A DNA stretch of 64,000 nt from Altererythrobacter sp. (GTDB lineage: Bacteria; Pseudomonadota; Alphaproteobacteria; Sphingomonadales; Sphingomonadaceae), in the NCBI GenBank assembly GCA_016793865.1, contig JAEULJ010000007.1, positions 434,001 through 498,000 on the forward strand, in the 5' to 3' direction. The notes beneath the pieces are model-generated. The model saw nothing but the letters and a program-made list of their open reading frames with translations, did not search any database and was not told the origin of the DNA. The position numbers and the translations under genes are program-made. Positions 55,809 to 64,000 of this stretch are shown piece by piece (the stretch's first letter is position 1; every line of letters begins with the position of its first letter).

Positions 55809-56543
55809 ATGTTCGACAAGATGATGAGTGACCGCGCCGTTCTGCTCGGCGCGGTGGGGATCGTTGCCGTCTCTCTCACCGCGAGCGGCTATCTCCTGGG
55901 CGACGGCCTGCGGCGTGCCAAGGCGGCCGAGCGCGAGGTATCCGTGCGGGGCGTGTCGGAGCGAGACGTGACAGCCGACCTCGCCACCTGGACGCTCACC
56001 TTTTCACGTACCGATCCCGACTTCGCGGTCGCGCAGCGCTCGGTGGAGGACCAGGCCAGGGCCGTGCGCCAGTTTCTGTCGGGCGCCGGGCTCAAGCCCG
56101 AACAGGTCACCGACACCAATGTCTCGCTAAGCCGCGAGCGACCGAACTACGGCGAGAGCGGCCCCGAGCGCGTCACCGTTTCGCGCACGCTGCAACTGCG
56201 CACCGGCGATGTGATGCGCGCCCGCACCGCCTATGCCAGGCAGGCCGAAATGCTCGGCGCCGGTGTGGAATTGGCCAATAGCAGCGTCAGCTATACCTTC
56301 ACCGGGCTCAACGCACTCAAGCCGGCCATGATCGCCGAGGCGACCCGCAACGCCCGCACCAGCGCCGAGGAATTCGCCCGCGACAGCGGCGCGGCGGTGG
56401 GGCGGATCAAGACCGCCAGCCAGGGATATTTCTCGGTGGGCGCGCGCGACGGCGAGGATTGCGACGATTGCGGATCGACCGGCGGCAGCACCCCGTTCCA
56501 GAAGGTCCGCGTGGTCACCTCGATCCAGTACGATATCGGCTAG
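55809..56543 (+). CDS. SIMPL-domain (DUF541) membrane-anchored protein
   Basis: A 244-residue protein with one N-terminal hydrophobic anchor (about 10-30) and a SIMPL/DUF541 domain (VSVRGVSERDVTADLATWTL, NARTSAEEFARDSGAAVGRI). A late CDDCGSTGG has two cysteines. The stop overlaps the gshB stop in CTAG. Relatives are periplasmic or outer-membrane linked; the role is unclear. Confidence 0.84.
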   Translation: MFDKMMSDRAVLLGAVGIVAVSLTASGYLLGDGLRRAKAAEREVSVRGVSERDVTADLATWTLTFSRTDPDFAVAQRSVEDQARAVRQFLSGAGLKPEQVTDTNVSLSRERPNYGESGPERVTVSRTLQLRTGDVMRARTAYARQAEMLGAGVELANSSVSYTFTGLNALKPAMIAEATRNARTSAEEFARDSGAAVGRIKTASQGYFSVGARDGEDCDDCGSTGGSTPFQKVRVVTSIQYDIG

Positions 56544-57523
56544 CCCCGGCTGCCGGCCATGTCCCGATGCCGCCGCTCGATCGCATCCCAGATGCGGCCG
56601 GGCGTGTCGGTCCCGTTGAAACGGTCGATGGCCACGATGCCGGTCGGGCTGGTGACATTGATCTCGGTCAGCCAGCGGCCCCCGATGACATCGATGCCCA
56701 CGAACACCAGCCCGCGCCGCTTGAGCTCGGGGCCGAGCGCGGCGCAGATCTCCTCCTCGCGCGCGGTCAGCGTGGTGGCCTCCGCGCGGCCGCCCATCGC
56801 GAGGTTGGAACGGAACTCGCCCTCGCCCGGCAGGCGGTTGATCGCGCCCGCGATCTCGCCGTCAACCAGAACGATGCGCTTGTCGCCCTCGGCCACTTCG
56901 GGAAGGAAGGCCTGGATCATGTGCGCTTCGGGCCAGGCGCGGTTGAACACCTCGAACAAGGCCGACAGATTGCCGCCATCGGCCTCCACCCGGAAGATCG
57001 CCTTGCCGCCATTGCCGTGAAGCGGCTTGACCACCACGGCGCCATGCTCGCGCTGGAACTCGCGCACATCGTCAAGGCTGCGCGCGACCAGCGTGGGCGG
57101 CATGAACCGCGCGTAGTCCAGCACGAACATCTTCTCCGGCGCGTTCACGACCTCACGCGGGTCGTTGACCACCAGTGTCGTGCCCCGGAGCCGGTCGAGC
57201 AGCAGGGCGGCGCTGATATAGCCCAGGTCGAAAGGCGGGTCCTGCCGCATCAGCACCACGTCCACATCCCGTGCGAGGTCGATGCGGCGCGGCGCCTCGG
57301 CGGCGAAATGGTCGCCCTCCACCCGCCTGACCCGCACGGGCGATGCATGGGCGGTGATCCGCCCCTGCGGCGTGCCGTCGCTCTGCCACGCCAGCGTGTT
57401 GACGTCATAGTGGAACAGCGTGGCCCCGCGCGCCTGGGCGCTTTCCATCAGCGCGAAGCTGGAATCGCCCGCGATGTTGATGTTTTCGAGGGGGTCCATC
57501 TGGACGGCGACACGCAGGCTCAT
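56540..57523 (-). CDS. gshB: Glutathione synthetase
   Basis: A 327-residue ATP-grasp enzyme that joins gamma-Glu-Cys and Gly. It has MDPLENINIAGDSSFALM, VVKPLHGNGGKAIFRV, and EINVTSPTGIVAID at the ATP/Mg site. ATG 57523 (MSLRVAVQMDP) is favoured. It is downstream of yraN in the usual rsmI-yraN-gshB order. Confidence 0.96.
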   Translation of the reverse strand: MSLRVAVQMDPLENINIAGDSSFALMESAQARGATLFHYDVNTLAWQSDGTPQGRITAHASPVRVRRVEGDHFAAEAPRRIDLARDVDVVLMRQDPPFDLGYISAALLLDRLRGTTLVVNDPREVVNAPEKMFVLDYARFMPPTLVARSLDDVREFQREHGAVVVKPLHGNGGKAIFRVEADGGNLSALFEVFNRAWPEAHMIQAFLPEVAEGDKRIVLVDGEIAGAINRLPGEGEFRSNLAMGGRAEATTLTAREEEICAALGPELKRRGLVFVGIDVIGGRWLTEINVTSPTGIVAIDRFNGTDTPGRIWDAIERRHRDMAGSRG

Positions 57524-57531
57524 TCTCGTTC

Positions 57532-57882
57532 CTAAGGCATCCAAGCGTTGGCGATGTGGCGAGGCAAGGCGCCGGGCGCAAGAAGGATCACATCCACGCG
57601 GATATCTTCGCCATCACTGGCATAGTCATGCGCCACGCATTCCACCGCCGCCGCCACCCGCGCCAGCCGATGCTCGTCGATCGCCAGATCCAGGTCGCCG
57701 CCGCGCCGCCGCCATTTCACTTCCACGAAAGCAACCACGCCGCCACGCTTGGCGACCAGGTCGATCTCGCCGCGGGGAGTCTTCACCCTTTCCGCGAGGA
57801 TGCGCCAGCCCTTGGCGCGAAGCCAGAAGGCGGCGCGGCGTTCACCTTCGCGCCCGTTTCTCTCGGCGATCTGGCGCTTCAC
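57532..57882 (-). CDS. yraN: YraN/UPF0102 family endonuclease-like protein
   Basis: A 116-residue protein with the nuclease-like core TPRGEIDLVAKRGGVVAFVE followed by VKWR. Function is unresolved; a Holliday-junction resolvase-like fold is known for the family. The GTG overlaps the rsmI stop (GTGA). Confidence 0.9.
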   Translation of the reverse strand: MKRQIAERNGREGERRAAFWLRAKGWRILAERVKTPRGEIDLVAKRGGVVAFVEVKWRRRGGDLDLAIDEHRLARVAAAVECVAHDYASDGEDIRVDVILLAPGALPRHIANAWMP

Positions 57883-58742
57883 TCGCGCTGGAGCTCCATC
57901 GCGCGCGCATAGAGCTCGCGGCGATCGATTCCGGTGTTTCGAGCCACCTGCGCCGCCGCCTGCGAGGGTTTGAGCGTGGCGAGCGCCTCGCGCAGCAGCG
58001 CATCGGCGTCCACTTCCTCGTGGCCGTGGTCCTCCGGCGGGCCCACCAGCAGCACGATCTCTCCCTTGGGCGGGTGCGCCTCGTACCAAGCGATGAGGCC
58101 GGCGGGGAGGCTACGGCGGCATTCCTCGTGCAGCTTGGTAAGCTCGCGCGCCACCGCCACCTCGCGGTAGGGCATCGTCTCTGCGATCGCCGCGAGCGAT
58201 TTCAGCAGCCGGGGCGCGGTCTCGTAGAACACCAGCGTCGCCTCGATCCCCGCCAGCCCAGCCAGCATATCGGTGCGCGCCTTGTCGCGAACGGGCAGGA
58301 AGCCGGCGAACAGGAAACGGTCGTTGGGCAGGCCCGACACCGCCAGCCCCGCGATCGCGGCGCAGGGCCCGGGAACCACCGTGACCGGCAACCCCTCCGC
58401 CCGCACCGCGTTGACGAGGCGATAGCCGGGGTCGCTGACCAGAGGGGTGCCGGCATCGCTGACCAGCGCGACGGCCCGGGTCCGCATCGATTCGACCAGC
58501 CTCTCGCGGTCCCTCGGCTCGGCATGATCGTCGTAACGCCACAGCGGTCGGGAAATTCCGAGGTGCTTCAGCAGCCGGCCGGTGACGCGCGTATCCTCGC
58601 AAGCGACCGCATCGCAGGCCCGCAGCATCTCGATCGCGCGCAGGGTGATGTCGCCCAAGTTGCCAATCGGCGTGGCCACGATGTAGAGGCCCGGGGAAAG
58701 AGGCTTGGGACAGGACTGTGCGGCAGTTGGGGCGTCGCTCAC
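57879..58742 (-). CDS. rsmI: 16S rRNA 2'-O-methyltransferase RsmI
   Basis: A 287-residue enzyme that methylates C1402 ribose in 16S rRNA. It has LYIVATPIGNLGDITLRA, VACEDTRVTGRLL, ALVSDAGTPLVSDPGYRLV, VVPGPCAAI and KGEIVLLVGPPE. The N-terminus is GTG 58742; an upstream in-frame start would overlap the divergent gene. Confidence 0.95.
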   Translation of the reverse strand: MSDAPTAAQSCPKPLSPGLYIVATPIGNLGDITLRAIEMLRACDAVACEDTRVTGRLLKHLGISRPLWRYDDHAEPRDRERLVESMRTRAVALVSDAGTPLVSDPGYRLVNAVRAEGLPVTVVPGPCAAIAGLAVSGLPNDRFLFAGFLPVRDKARTDMLAGLAGIEATLVFYETAPRLLKSLAAIAETMPYREVAVARELTKLHEECRRSLPAGLIAWYEAHPPKGEIVLLVGPPEDHGHEEVDADALLREALATLKPSQAAAQVARNTGIDRRELYARAMELQRE

Positions 58743-58780
58743 TCTTGCTTCATGGACGCAAGACAAGGGACGCAGCAAGC

Positions 58781-59926
58781 ATGAGCGCTTTCGCTATCAC
58801 CCGCCGCGCCGCAGTGGTCGCGGCCGCCGCCCTGCTGGGCGCGTGTTCGATCATCCCGCGCGGCCCGCGCACGCCGCCGCCGGTGACTCAGCCCACGCCC
58901 GAAGCGGGCACCGGCACCCTGCCGGCCGACCAGCAGCGCCACCGCGTCGCGCTGCTGGTGCCGATGACGGGCACCAATGCCGCCGTGGGCCAATCCATCG
59001 CCAACGCCACCACCATGGCCCTGCTCGACACCAACGCCGCCAATCTGCGGATCACGACCTATGACACCGGCCCGGGCGCGCGCGAGGCGGCGCGAAAGGC
59101 GCTGGCGGACGGCAACCGACTGGTGCTCGGCCCACTGATGGGGGGCGAGATCGCGGCCGTCACGGCGCTGACGCGGCCGGCGCGCGTTCCCGTGATTTCC
59201 TTCTCCAACGATTCCACCCTCGCTTCGGGGGATGCCTTCGTGATGGGCCAGCTTCCGCAGCAATCGATCGCGCGCACCGTGCGATACGCCCGTGGGCAGG
59301 GCGCGCAGAGCTTCGCGGTGCTGGCGCCGGAGGGCGATTATGGCCGGCTGGCGGAGGCCGCGCTGCGCCAAGCGGTGGTGCGCCACGGCGGCCGCGTCGC
59401 CGCGGTGGAAACCTATGCCCGCGGCAACACCTCGGTGGTGAGCGCCGCCCAGCGGCTCAAGGCGCGCGGCGGTTTCGACAGCGTGCTGATCGCCGACGGC
59501 GGCCGGCTGGCAGCGCAGGGCGCGGCCCAGCTCCGCCCCGGAACCGCGCGGATCCTCGGCACCGAACTGTGGAGCGGGGAAGCCACGATCGCCCGCGCGC
59601 CCGCGCTGACCGGCGCGATGTTCGCAGCGGTGCCGGACGCGCGCTACAAGCGCTTCTTCGACAGCTACCAGGCGCGTTTCGGCGGCGCCCCTCACCGGGT
59701 GGCGACGCTCGGCTATGATGCCGTGCTGCTGACGCTGCGGGTGGCGCGCGACTGGCGGCCCGGACAGGCGTTCCCCATCGCCCGCCTGCGCGATCCCGGC
59801 GGGTTCAGCGGGCTGGACGGTGCGTTCCGCTTCGGCGCGGACGGCGTGGTGGAACGCGCGATGGAGGTTCGCCAGGTCCGGGCGGGCGGCGTCGCGGTGG
59901 TGGATCCCGCGCCGACCAGCTTCTAG
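58781..59926 (+). CDS. LpoA-like penicillin-binding-protein activator lipoprotein
   Basis: A 381-residue outer-membrane-type lipoprotein (lipobox LGAC, Cys22). A Pro/Thr linker is followed by a periplasmic-binding-protein fold (VALLVPMTGTNAAVGQSI, LVLGPLMGGE, FAVLAPEGDYGRLA). It matches the LppC/LpoA family that activates PBP1a in E. coli, but lacks the long N-terminal TPR domain of LpoA. Divergent from rsmI, a conserved alphaproteobacterial context. Confidence 0.86.
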   Translation: MSAFAITRRAAVVAAAALLGACSIIPRGPRTPPPVTQPTPEAGTGTLPADQQRHRVALLVPMTGTNAAVGQSIANATTMALLDTNAANLRITTYDTGPGAREAARKALADGNRLVLGPLMGGEIAAVTALTRPARVPVISFSNDSTLASGDAFVMGQLPQQSIARTVRYARGQGAQSFAVLAPEGDYGRLAEAALRQAVVRHGGRVAAVETYARGNTSVVSAAQRLKARGGFDSVLIADGGRLAAQGAAQLRPGTARILGTELWSGEATIARAPALTGAMFAAVPDARYKRFFDSYQARFGGAPHRVATLGYDAVLLTLRVARDWRPGQAFPIARLRDPGGFSGLDGAFRFGADGVVERAMEVRQVRAGGVAVVDPAPTSF

Positions 59927-59999
59927 CGAGCGGCATAGCGGGGTGGAATAACCGCCCGCCCCGCTTGCCCGCCCCTCTCCCGCCCACCATACCGGCGCC

Positions 60000-61988
60000 A
60001 TGTCCGACGATCTCTTCGCCGATACCCCCGCCTCCAGCGGCGACTACGATGCTTCCTCGATCGAGGTGCTGGAAGGACTGGAACCGGTCCGCCGGCGCCC
60101 CGGCATGTATATCGGCGGCACCGACGAGCGCGCGCTGCACCATCTCGTTGCCGAAGTGCTCGACAACGCCATGGACGAGGCGGTGGCCGGCCACGCCACC
60201 CGCATCGAGATGCGGCTGGACGAAGGCAACCGCGTCACCATCACCGACAACGGCCGCGGCATGCCGGTGGCCGAGCATCCGAAATATCCGGGGAAATCCA
60301 CGCTCGAGGTGATCCTCACCATGCTGCATTCGGGCGGCAAGTTTTCCGGCAAGGCCTATGCCACCAGCGGCGGTCTCCACGGCGTGGGCGTCAGCGTGGT
60401 CAATGCCCTGAGTTCGGACACGCGGATCGAGGTCGCCCGCGATCGGCAGCTTTACGCGCAACGCTTCTCGCGCGGGCTGGCACTGGGCCCTGTCGAGGAA
60501 CTGGGCCCCACGCCCAACCGCCGCGGCACGACCGTCAGCTTCGTCCCCGATACCGAAATCTTCGGCGAGCGCGAGTTCAGCGCCAAGCGCCTGTTCAAGC
60601 TGGCGCGGTCCAAGGCCTATCTGTTCGCCGGCGTGGAGATCCGCTGGAAATGCGCCGCCTCGCTGGCCAGGGACGACGTGCCCGAGGATGCGGTTTTCAA
60701 GTTTCCCGGCGGCCTCGCCGACCATCTCGCCGAACAATTGGCGGGGCGCGAATGCGTCACCGCGCAGCCCTTCGTCGGGCGGCAGGATTTCCCCGCCACC
60801 GGCGGCGTATCGCAGGGGCGCGTCGAATGGGCGATCGCCTGGCCGCTGTGGTCGGAAGGCTCGGCGAGCTGGTATTGCAACACCGTGCCGACACCTGATG
60901 GCGGCACCCACGAACAGGGCCTGCGCGGAGCGCTGGCCAAGGGGCTACGCGGCTTCGGCGAGCTGATCGGGCAGAAGAAGGCGAAGGACCTCACCGCCGA
61001 CGACGTGATGACGGGTGCCGAGGTGATGCTCAGCGTCTTCATCCGCGATCCTCAGTTCCAGAGCCAGACCAAGGATCGCCTGACCAGCCCGGAGGCCGCG
61101 CGGCTGGTGGAAGCGGCCGTGCGCGATCACTTCGACCATTTCCTGTCCGACAACATGGATCGCGGCCGCGCCCTGCTGGGCCAGGTGATGGAGCGCATGG
61201 ACGAGCGCCTCAAGCGCAAGGCTGAGCGCGAAATCAAACGAAAAACAGCAACTAACGCGCGAAAGTTGAGATTGCCTGGCAAGTTGACCGACTGTTCCGG
61301 TGAAGGATCTGGTGAGACCGAGCTGTTCATCGTCGAGGGCGACAGCGCCGGCGGCAGCGCCAAGCAGGCCCGCGACCGCAAGACCCAGGCGATCCTGCCG
61401 ATCCGCGGCAAGATCCTCAACGTCGCCTCCGCCAGCGCCGACAAGATCCGCGCCAATCAGGAGATCGCGGACCTGGTCCTCGCGCTGGGCTGCGGCACCC
61501 GCAAGGACTGCGACCCGGCGACGCTTCGCTACGACCGTGTGGTCATCATGACCGACGCCGATGTCGACGGCGCGCATATCGCCACCCTGCTGATGACCTT
61601 CTTCTTCCAGGAAATGCCCGAGCTGGTGCGCGCCGGGCATCTGTTCCTGGCCCAGCCGCCGCTCTACCGCCTGACCGCGGGCAAGGAGAGCCGCTACGCC
61701 CGCGACGATGCCCACCGCGCCGAGCTGGAAACCACTGTGTTCAAGGGCAAGAAGGTCGAGGTCGGCCGCTTCAAGGGCCTTGGCGAGATGAACCCGGGCC
61801 AATTGCGCGAAACCACCATGGCGCCCGAGAGCCGCAGCCTCATCCGCATCACCCTCCCGCCCGAATTCGAGCAGCGAGCGGCGGTGAAGGAGCTTGTCGA
61901 CCAGCTCATGGGCCGCAATCCGGAGCATCGCTTCAACTTCATCCAGAACCGCGCCGGCGAGATCGACCGCGAACTGATCGATGCCTGA
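60000..61988 (+). CDS. parE: DNA topoisomerase IV subunit B
   Basis: A 662-residue ATPase subunit that decatenates daughter chromosomes with ParC. It has VRRRPGMYIGGTDERALHHL, EVLDNAMDEA, GGLHGVGVSVVNALS, the TOPRIM motif IVEGDSAGGSAKQARDRKTQ, the ParE-typical ILPIRGKILNV, and MTDADVDGAHI. Residues 411-439 (61230-61316) are written in rare, A/T-richer codons (about 48% G+C by hand count), unlike the rest of the gene. Confidence 0.96.
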   Translation: MSDDLFADTPASSGDYDASSIEVLEGLEPVRRRPGMYIGGTDERALHHLVAEVLDNAMDEAVAGHATRIEMRLDEGNRVTITDNGRGMPVAEHPKYPGKSTLEVILTMLHSGGKFSGKAYATSGGLHGVGVSVVNALSSDTRIEVARDRQLYAQRFSRGLALGPVEELGPTPNRRGTTVSFVPDTEIFGEREFSAKRLFKLARSKAYLFAGVEIRWKCAASLARDDVPEDAVFKFPGGLADHLAEQLAGRECVTAQPFVGRQDFPATGGVSQGRVEWAIAWPLWSEGSASWYCNTVPTPDGGTHEQGLRGALAKGLRGFGELIGQKKAKDLTADDVMTGAEVMLSVFIRDPQFQSQTKDRLTSPEAARLVEAAVRDHFDHFLSDNMDRGRALLGQVMERMDERLKRKAEREIKRKTATNARKLRLPGKLTDCSGEGSGETELFIVEGDSAGGSAKQARDRKTQAILPIRGKILNVASASADKIRANQEIADLVLALGCGTRKDCDPATLRYDRVVIMTDADVDGAHIATLLMTFFFQEMPELVRAGHLFLAQPPLYRLTAGKESRYARDDAHRAELETTVFKGKKVEVGRFKGLGEMNPGQLRETTMAPESRSLIRITLPPEFEQRAAVKELVDQLMGRNPEHRFNFIQNRAGEIDRELIDA

Positions 61989-62069
61989 CCGGTATCCGGG
62001 CCAGACGCCCGCGCGAGGGACGCAAGGCTTGCCCCCGCGAATTGCGTAACGCCGCGCGGCTGCTTGCCG

Positions 62070-63281
62070 CTAGCGGGTAACGGCCTGCCCTTCCCCGCCG
62101 CCCGTGTCCGGCTCCGGCACAAGGAGCCGCCAGGCCAACAGGCCATAGAAGCATAGCAGCACGGGCGCCGCGATCGGGATCGGGGCGAGATGGGCCAGCG
62201 GCCTGGCGAACAGCGGCACCACGAAGACCAGCGCGGCGGCGCTCTTTTCCCACGGGCGGAAGCCGGTGGCCGCCACATAGGCCAGCGGAAAGGCGAGCAG
62301 CACCAGATCGTAATCGAGCGCGAAGGGCGTCACCAGCGGGGCAGCCGCGAGCAGCGCGGCGGCGTGGCCGCGCGTGTATCGCCGCCGCCAGCTCACCGCG
62401 AGCAGCGACCCGGCCACCGCCAGGCTCACCCCGGCCTGCAACGCATAGGCGAACGGGGGAGACGCGCCCACGAGACGCGCCGCCGCGAAGGGGCTGATCA
62501 TCTTGCCGAAGCCCATCATGCCCTCGGCGAGCGCCTGTCCGGCGAGCGGGCTGGCGTGCCACCATGCGGCCCAGACTTCGTGCCCGAAGGCAAGGGTGGC
62601 AAGCACACCCACCGCCAGCGCGGCAAGCGAGGCCGAGACAAGGACCCGCCACTCCCCCGTGGCGATCAGCACCAGCGGCACCAGCACGCCGAATTGCGGC
62701 TTGATCACCGCCAGGCCGATCAGGACCCCGGCGCGCCAGGGGTGTGGACGCACCCACATCGCCCCCAGCCCGAGCAGGGCGGCGACCAGAAACGACGTTT
62801 GCCCGTGAAGGATGGTTATGACGACCGGGGGAAAACCGATCACCAGCAGCGCCATCGGCCAGTCGAGCGAGAGCGAGCGGAACCAGCTTCGAACCGCCAG
62901 GACGAAAGCGGCGCCGGTCGCCGCGAGCCACAGCAGCAGCGCGGGGAAATAAGGCACCAGGCCCAGCGGAAAGCAGAAAAGCAGGAAGACGGGCGGATAG
63001 AAGAAGGCGGCGAAACCGTCCGGGCGGGCGAAATAGCGCCCCTGAGCCGCGACATGCGCGGCCACATCATACACGTTATCGCCACGCACCGCCATCTGCC
63101 CGGCGGCCCAGAAGCTGATGAAATCGGTGCCGAGCAGCATCCCGCTGGCATCGATTCCCCCGCGTGAGAAGGCCACCACCACCGCGAGCTGGATGATCGC
63201 CGCGAGCGCCAGCAGCCGCGAATAGCCGCGCCCGCGCACACCGTTCAGCCAGTTCGCATCCCGGATTGCCCTGGGTCCCAT
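62070..63281 (-). CDS. GT87-type (DUF2029) membrane glycosyltransferase
   Basis: A 403-residue protein with about ten hydrophobic helices. The first loop contains GTDFISFWAAGQMAVRGDNV, the Asp-containing segment typical of mannosyl/arabinosyl-phosphoprenol-dependent (GT-C) transferases. FALDYDLVLLAFPLAY and FYPPVFLLF also fit DUF2029. The acceptor is unknown. Convergent with parE. Confidence 0.82.
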   Translation of the reverse strand: MGPRAIRDANWLNGVRGRGYSRLLALAAIIQLAVVVAFSRGGIDASGMLLGTDFISFWAAGQMAVRGDNVYDVAAHVAAQGRYFARPDGFAAFFYPPVFLLFCFPLGLVPYFPALLLWLAATGAAFVLAVRSWFRSLSLDWPMALLVIGFPPVVITILHGQTSFLVAALLGLGAMWVRPHPWRAGVLIGLAVIKPQFGVLVPLVLIATGEWRVLVSASLAALAVGVLATLAFGHEVWAAWWHASPLAGQALAEGMMGFGKMISPFAAARLVGASPPFAYALQAGVSLAVAGSLLAVSWRRRYTRGHAAALLAAAPLVTPFALDYDLVLLAFPLAYVAATGFRPWEKSAAALVFVVPLFARPLAHLAPIPIAAPVLLCFYGLLAWRLLVPEPDTGGGEGQAVTR

Positions 63282-63380
63282 CGCGCGGCTGTCTGAAGCC
63301 TCCCCGCATCGCTGTCCATATCCATCCCCGCGCCCTTGTGGACGGTTGCAACGCGCAACCTGACGGGCGATAGGGCCGGC

Positions 63381-64000
63381 ATGGACAGGACCGAGACGCA
63401 ACGCTTCGAAGGCACCAGCAACTATGTCGCGACCGACGATCTGAAGGTCGCGGTCAACGCGGCGGTCACGCTGCGCCGGCCATTGCTGGTGAAGGGCGAG
63501 CCGGGCACCGGCAAGACCGTGCTGGCGGCCGAAGTCGCCAAGGCGATGGGCGCGCCGCTGATCGAATGGAACGTCAAATCCACCACCAGGGCGCATCAGG
63601 GGCTTTATGAATACGATGCCGTCGCCCGCCTGCGCGACGGCCAGCTGGGCGACGAGCGCGTCCACGACATTCGCAACTACATCAAGCGCGGCAAGCTGTG
63701 GGAAGCGTTCACCGCGCCCGAGCTCCCGGTGCTGCTGATCGACGAGATCGACAAGGCCGACATCGAGTTTCCCAACGACCTGCTCCAGGAACTCGATCGG
63801 ATGCGTTTCGACGTGTACGAGACGCAGGAGACCGTCGAGGCGCGCGAGCGCCCGATCGTCATCATCACCAGCAACAACGAGAAGGAGCTGCCCGACGCAT
63901 TCCTGCGCCGCTGCTTCTTCCACTACATCCGCTTCCCCGACCGCGAGACAATGCAGGCGATCATCGACGTCCACTTCCCCGGCATCCAGAAGCTGCTCGT
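63381..64000 (+). CDS. MoxR-family AAA+ ATPase (partial)
   Basis: The first 206 residues; the rest lies beyond the window. It has Walker A VKGEPGTGKTVLA, NVKSTTRAHQGLYEYDAVARL, Walker B LLIDEIDKAD and sensor ITSNNEKELPDAFLRRCFF. Relatives act with von Willebrand factor A proteins as chaperones for metal-cofactor insertion; none is visible here because the window ends. Confidence 0.9.
   Translation, partial: MDRTETQRFEGTSNYVATDDLKVAVNAAVTLRRPLLVKGEPGTGKTVLAAEVAKAMGAPLIEWNVKSTTRAHQGLYEYDAVARLRDGQLGDERVHDIRNYIKRGKLWEAFTAPELPVLLIDEIDKADIEFPNDLLQELDRMRFDVYETQETVEARERPIVIITSNNEKELPDAFLRRCFFHYIRFPDRETMQAIIDVHFPGIQKLL

Overview
The window is a dense, high-G+C stretch of bacterial chromosome made almost entirely of housekeeping genes. 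Several features point to an alphaproteobacterium of the Sphingomonadales: the nifR3(dusB)-ntrB-ntrC-ntrY-ntrX-hfq-hflX-mazG run, a fused IspDF enzyme, hrcA-grpE separated from dnaK-dnaJ, a PhaR regulator, and an Hfq with two Sm domains in one chain. The family-level assignment rests on gene content and protein style; no database search was done.

Layout. 1-11.7 kb: cinA (cut by the window edge) and ispDF on the minus strand, then on the plus strand dusB, the two nitrogen two-component pairs NtrB/NtrC and NtrY/NtrX, the tandem-domain Hfq and HflX, with mazG facing them. 11.8-18.8 kb (minus): a tightly overlapping run tmk-holB-metG-tatD-metallo-hydrolase-small membrane protein, preceded by a D,D-carboxypeptidase and a lytic transglycosylase. 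19.0 kb: a tRNA-Ser(TGA). 19.2-26.2 kb (minus): the most accessory-looking part. It holds pdhC, a low-G+C orphan gene, a thioesterase, a DUF559 nuclease gene bracketed by inverted repeats, lpd, an AbrB/MazF-type toxin-antitoxin pair behind a perfect palindrome, and a KefB-type antiporter whose start overlaps the toxin stop. 26.3-36.9 kb: a universal stress protein, then rnr, proS, phaR, alr, an MFS symporter, a NifU-N-like protein, cvpA, radA and a GFA-family protein, all minus strand.

37-46 kb: a large patatin-like lipase, dnaJ-dnaK with a probable heat-shock promoter, a PCu(A)C copper-chaperone lipoprotein followed by an HELTH-motif protein and a membrane protein, a Gly/Tyr-rich lipoprotein and an indoleamine 2,3-dioxygenase-like gene. 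46-52 kb: a threonine synthase-like enzyme, a DUF885 peptidase, grpE-hrcA (with a promoter resembling that of dnaK) and divergent rph-rdgB. 52-64 kb: a CAP-domain protein, hemW-xerC, dedA, a SIMPL-domain protein, gshB-yraN-rsmI divergent from an LpoA-like lipoprotein, parE, a GT87-type membrane glycosyltransferase and the start of a MoxR ATPase.

The main functional themes are nitrogen and stress regulation with RNA chaperoning (Ntr, Hfq, HflX), protein quality control (DnaK/DnaJ/GrpE/HrcA), DNA and nucleotide maintenance (HolB, Tmk, RadA, ParE, XerC, RdgB, MazG) and cell-envelope work (DacC, MltB, Alr, LpoA-like, CAP). No prophage, CRISPR array, rRNA or insertion sequence was recognised. The strongest signals for follow-up are the asymmetric tandem-Sm Hfq, the accessory insertions between pdhC and kefB, and a rare-codon patch inside parE.
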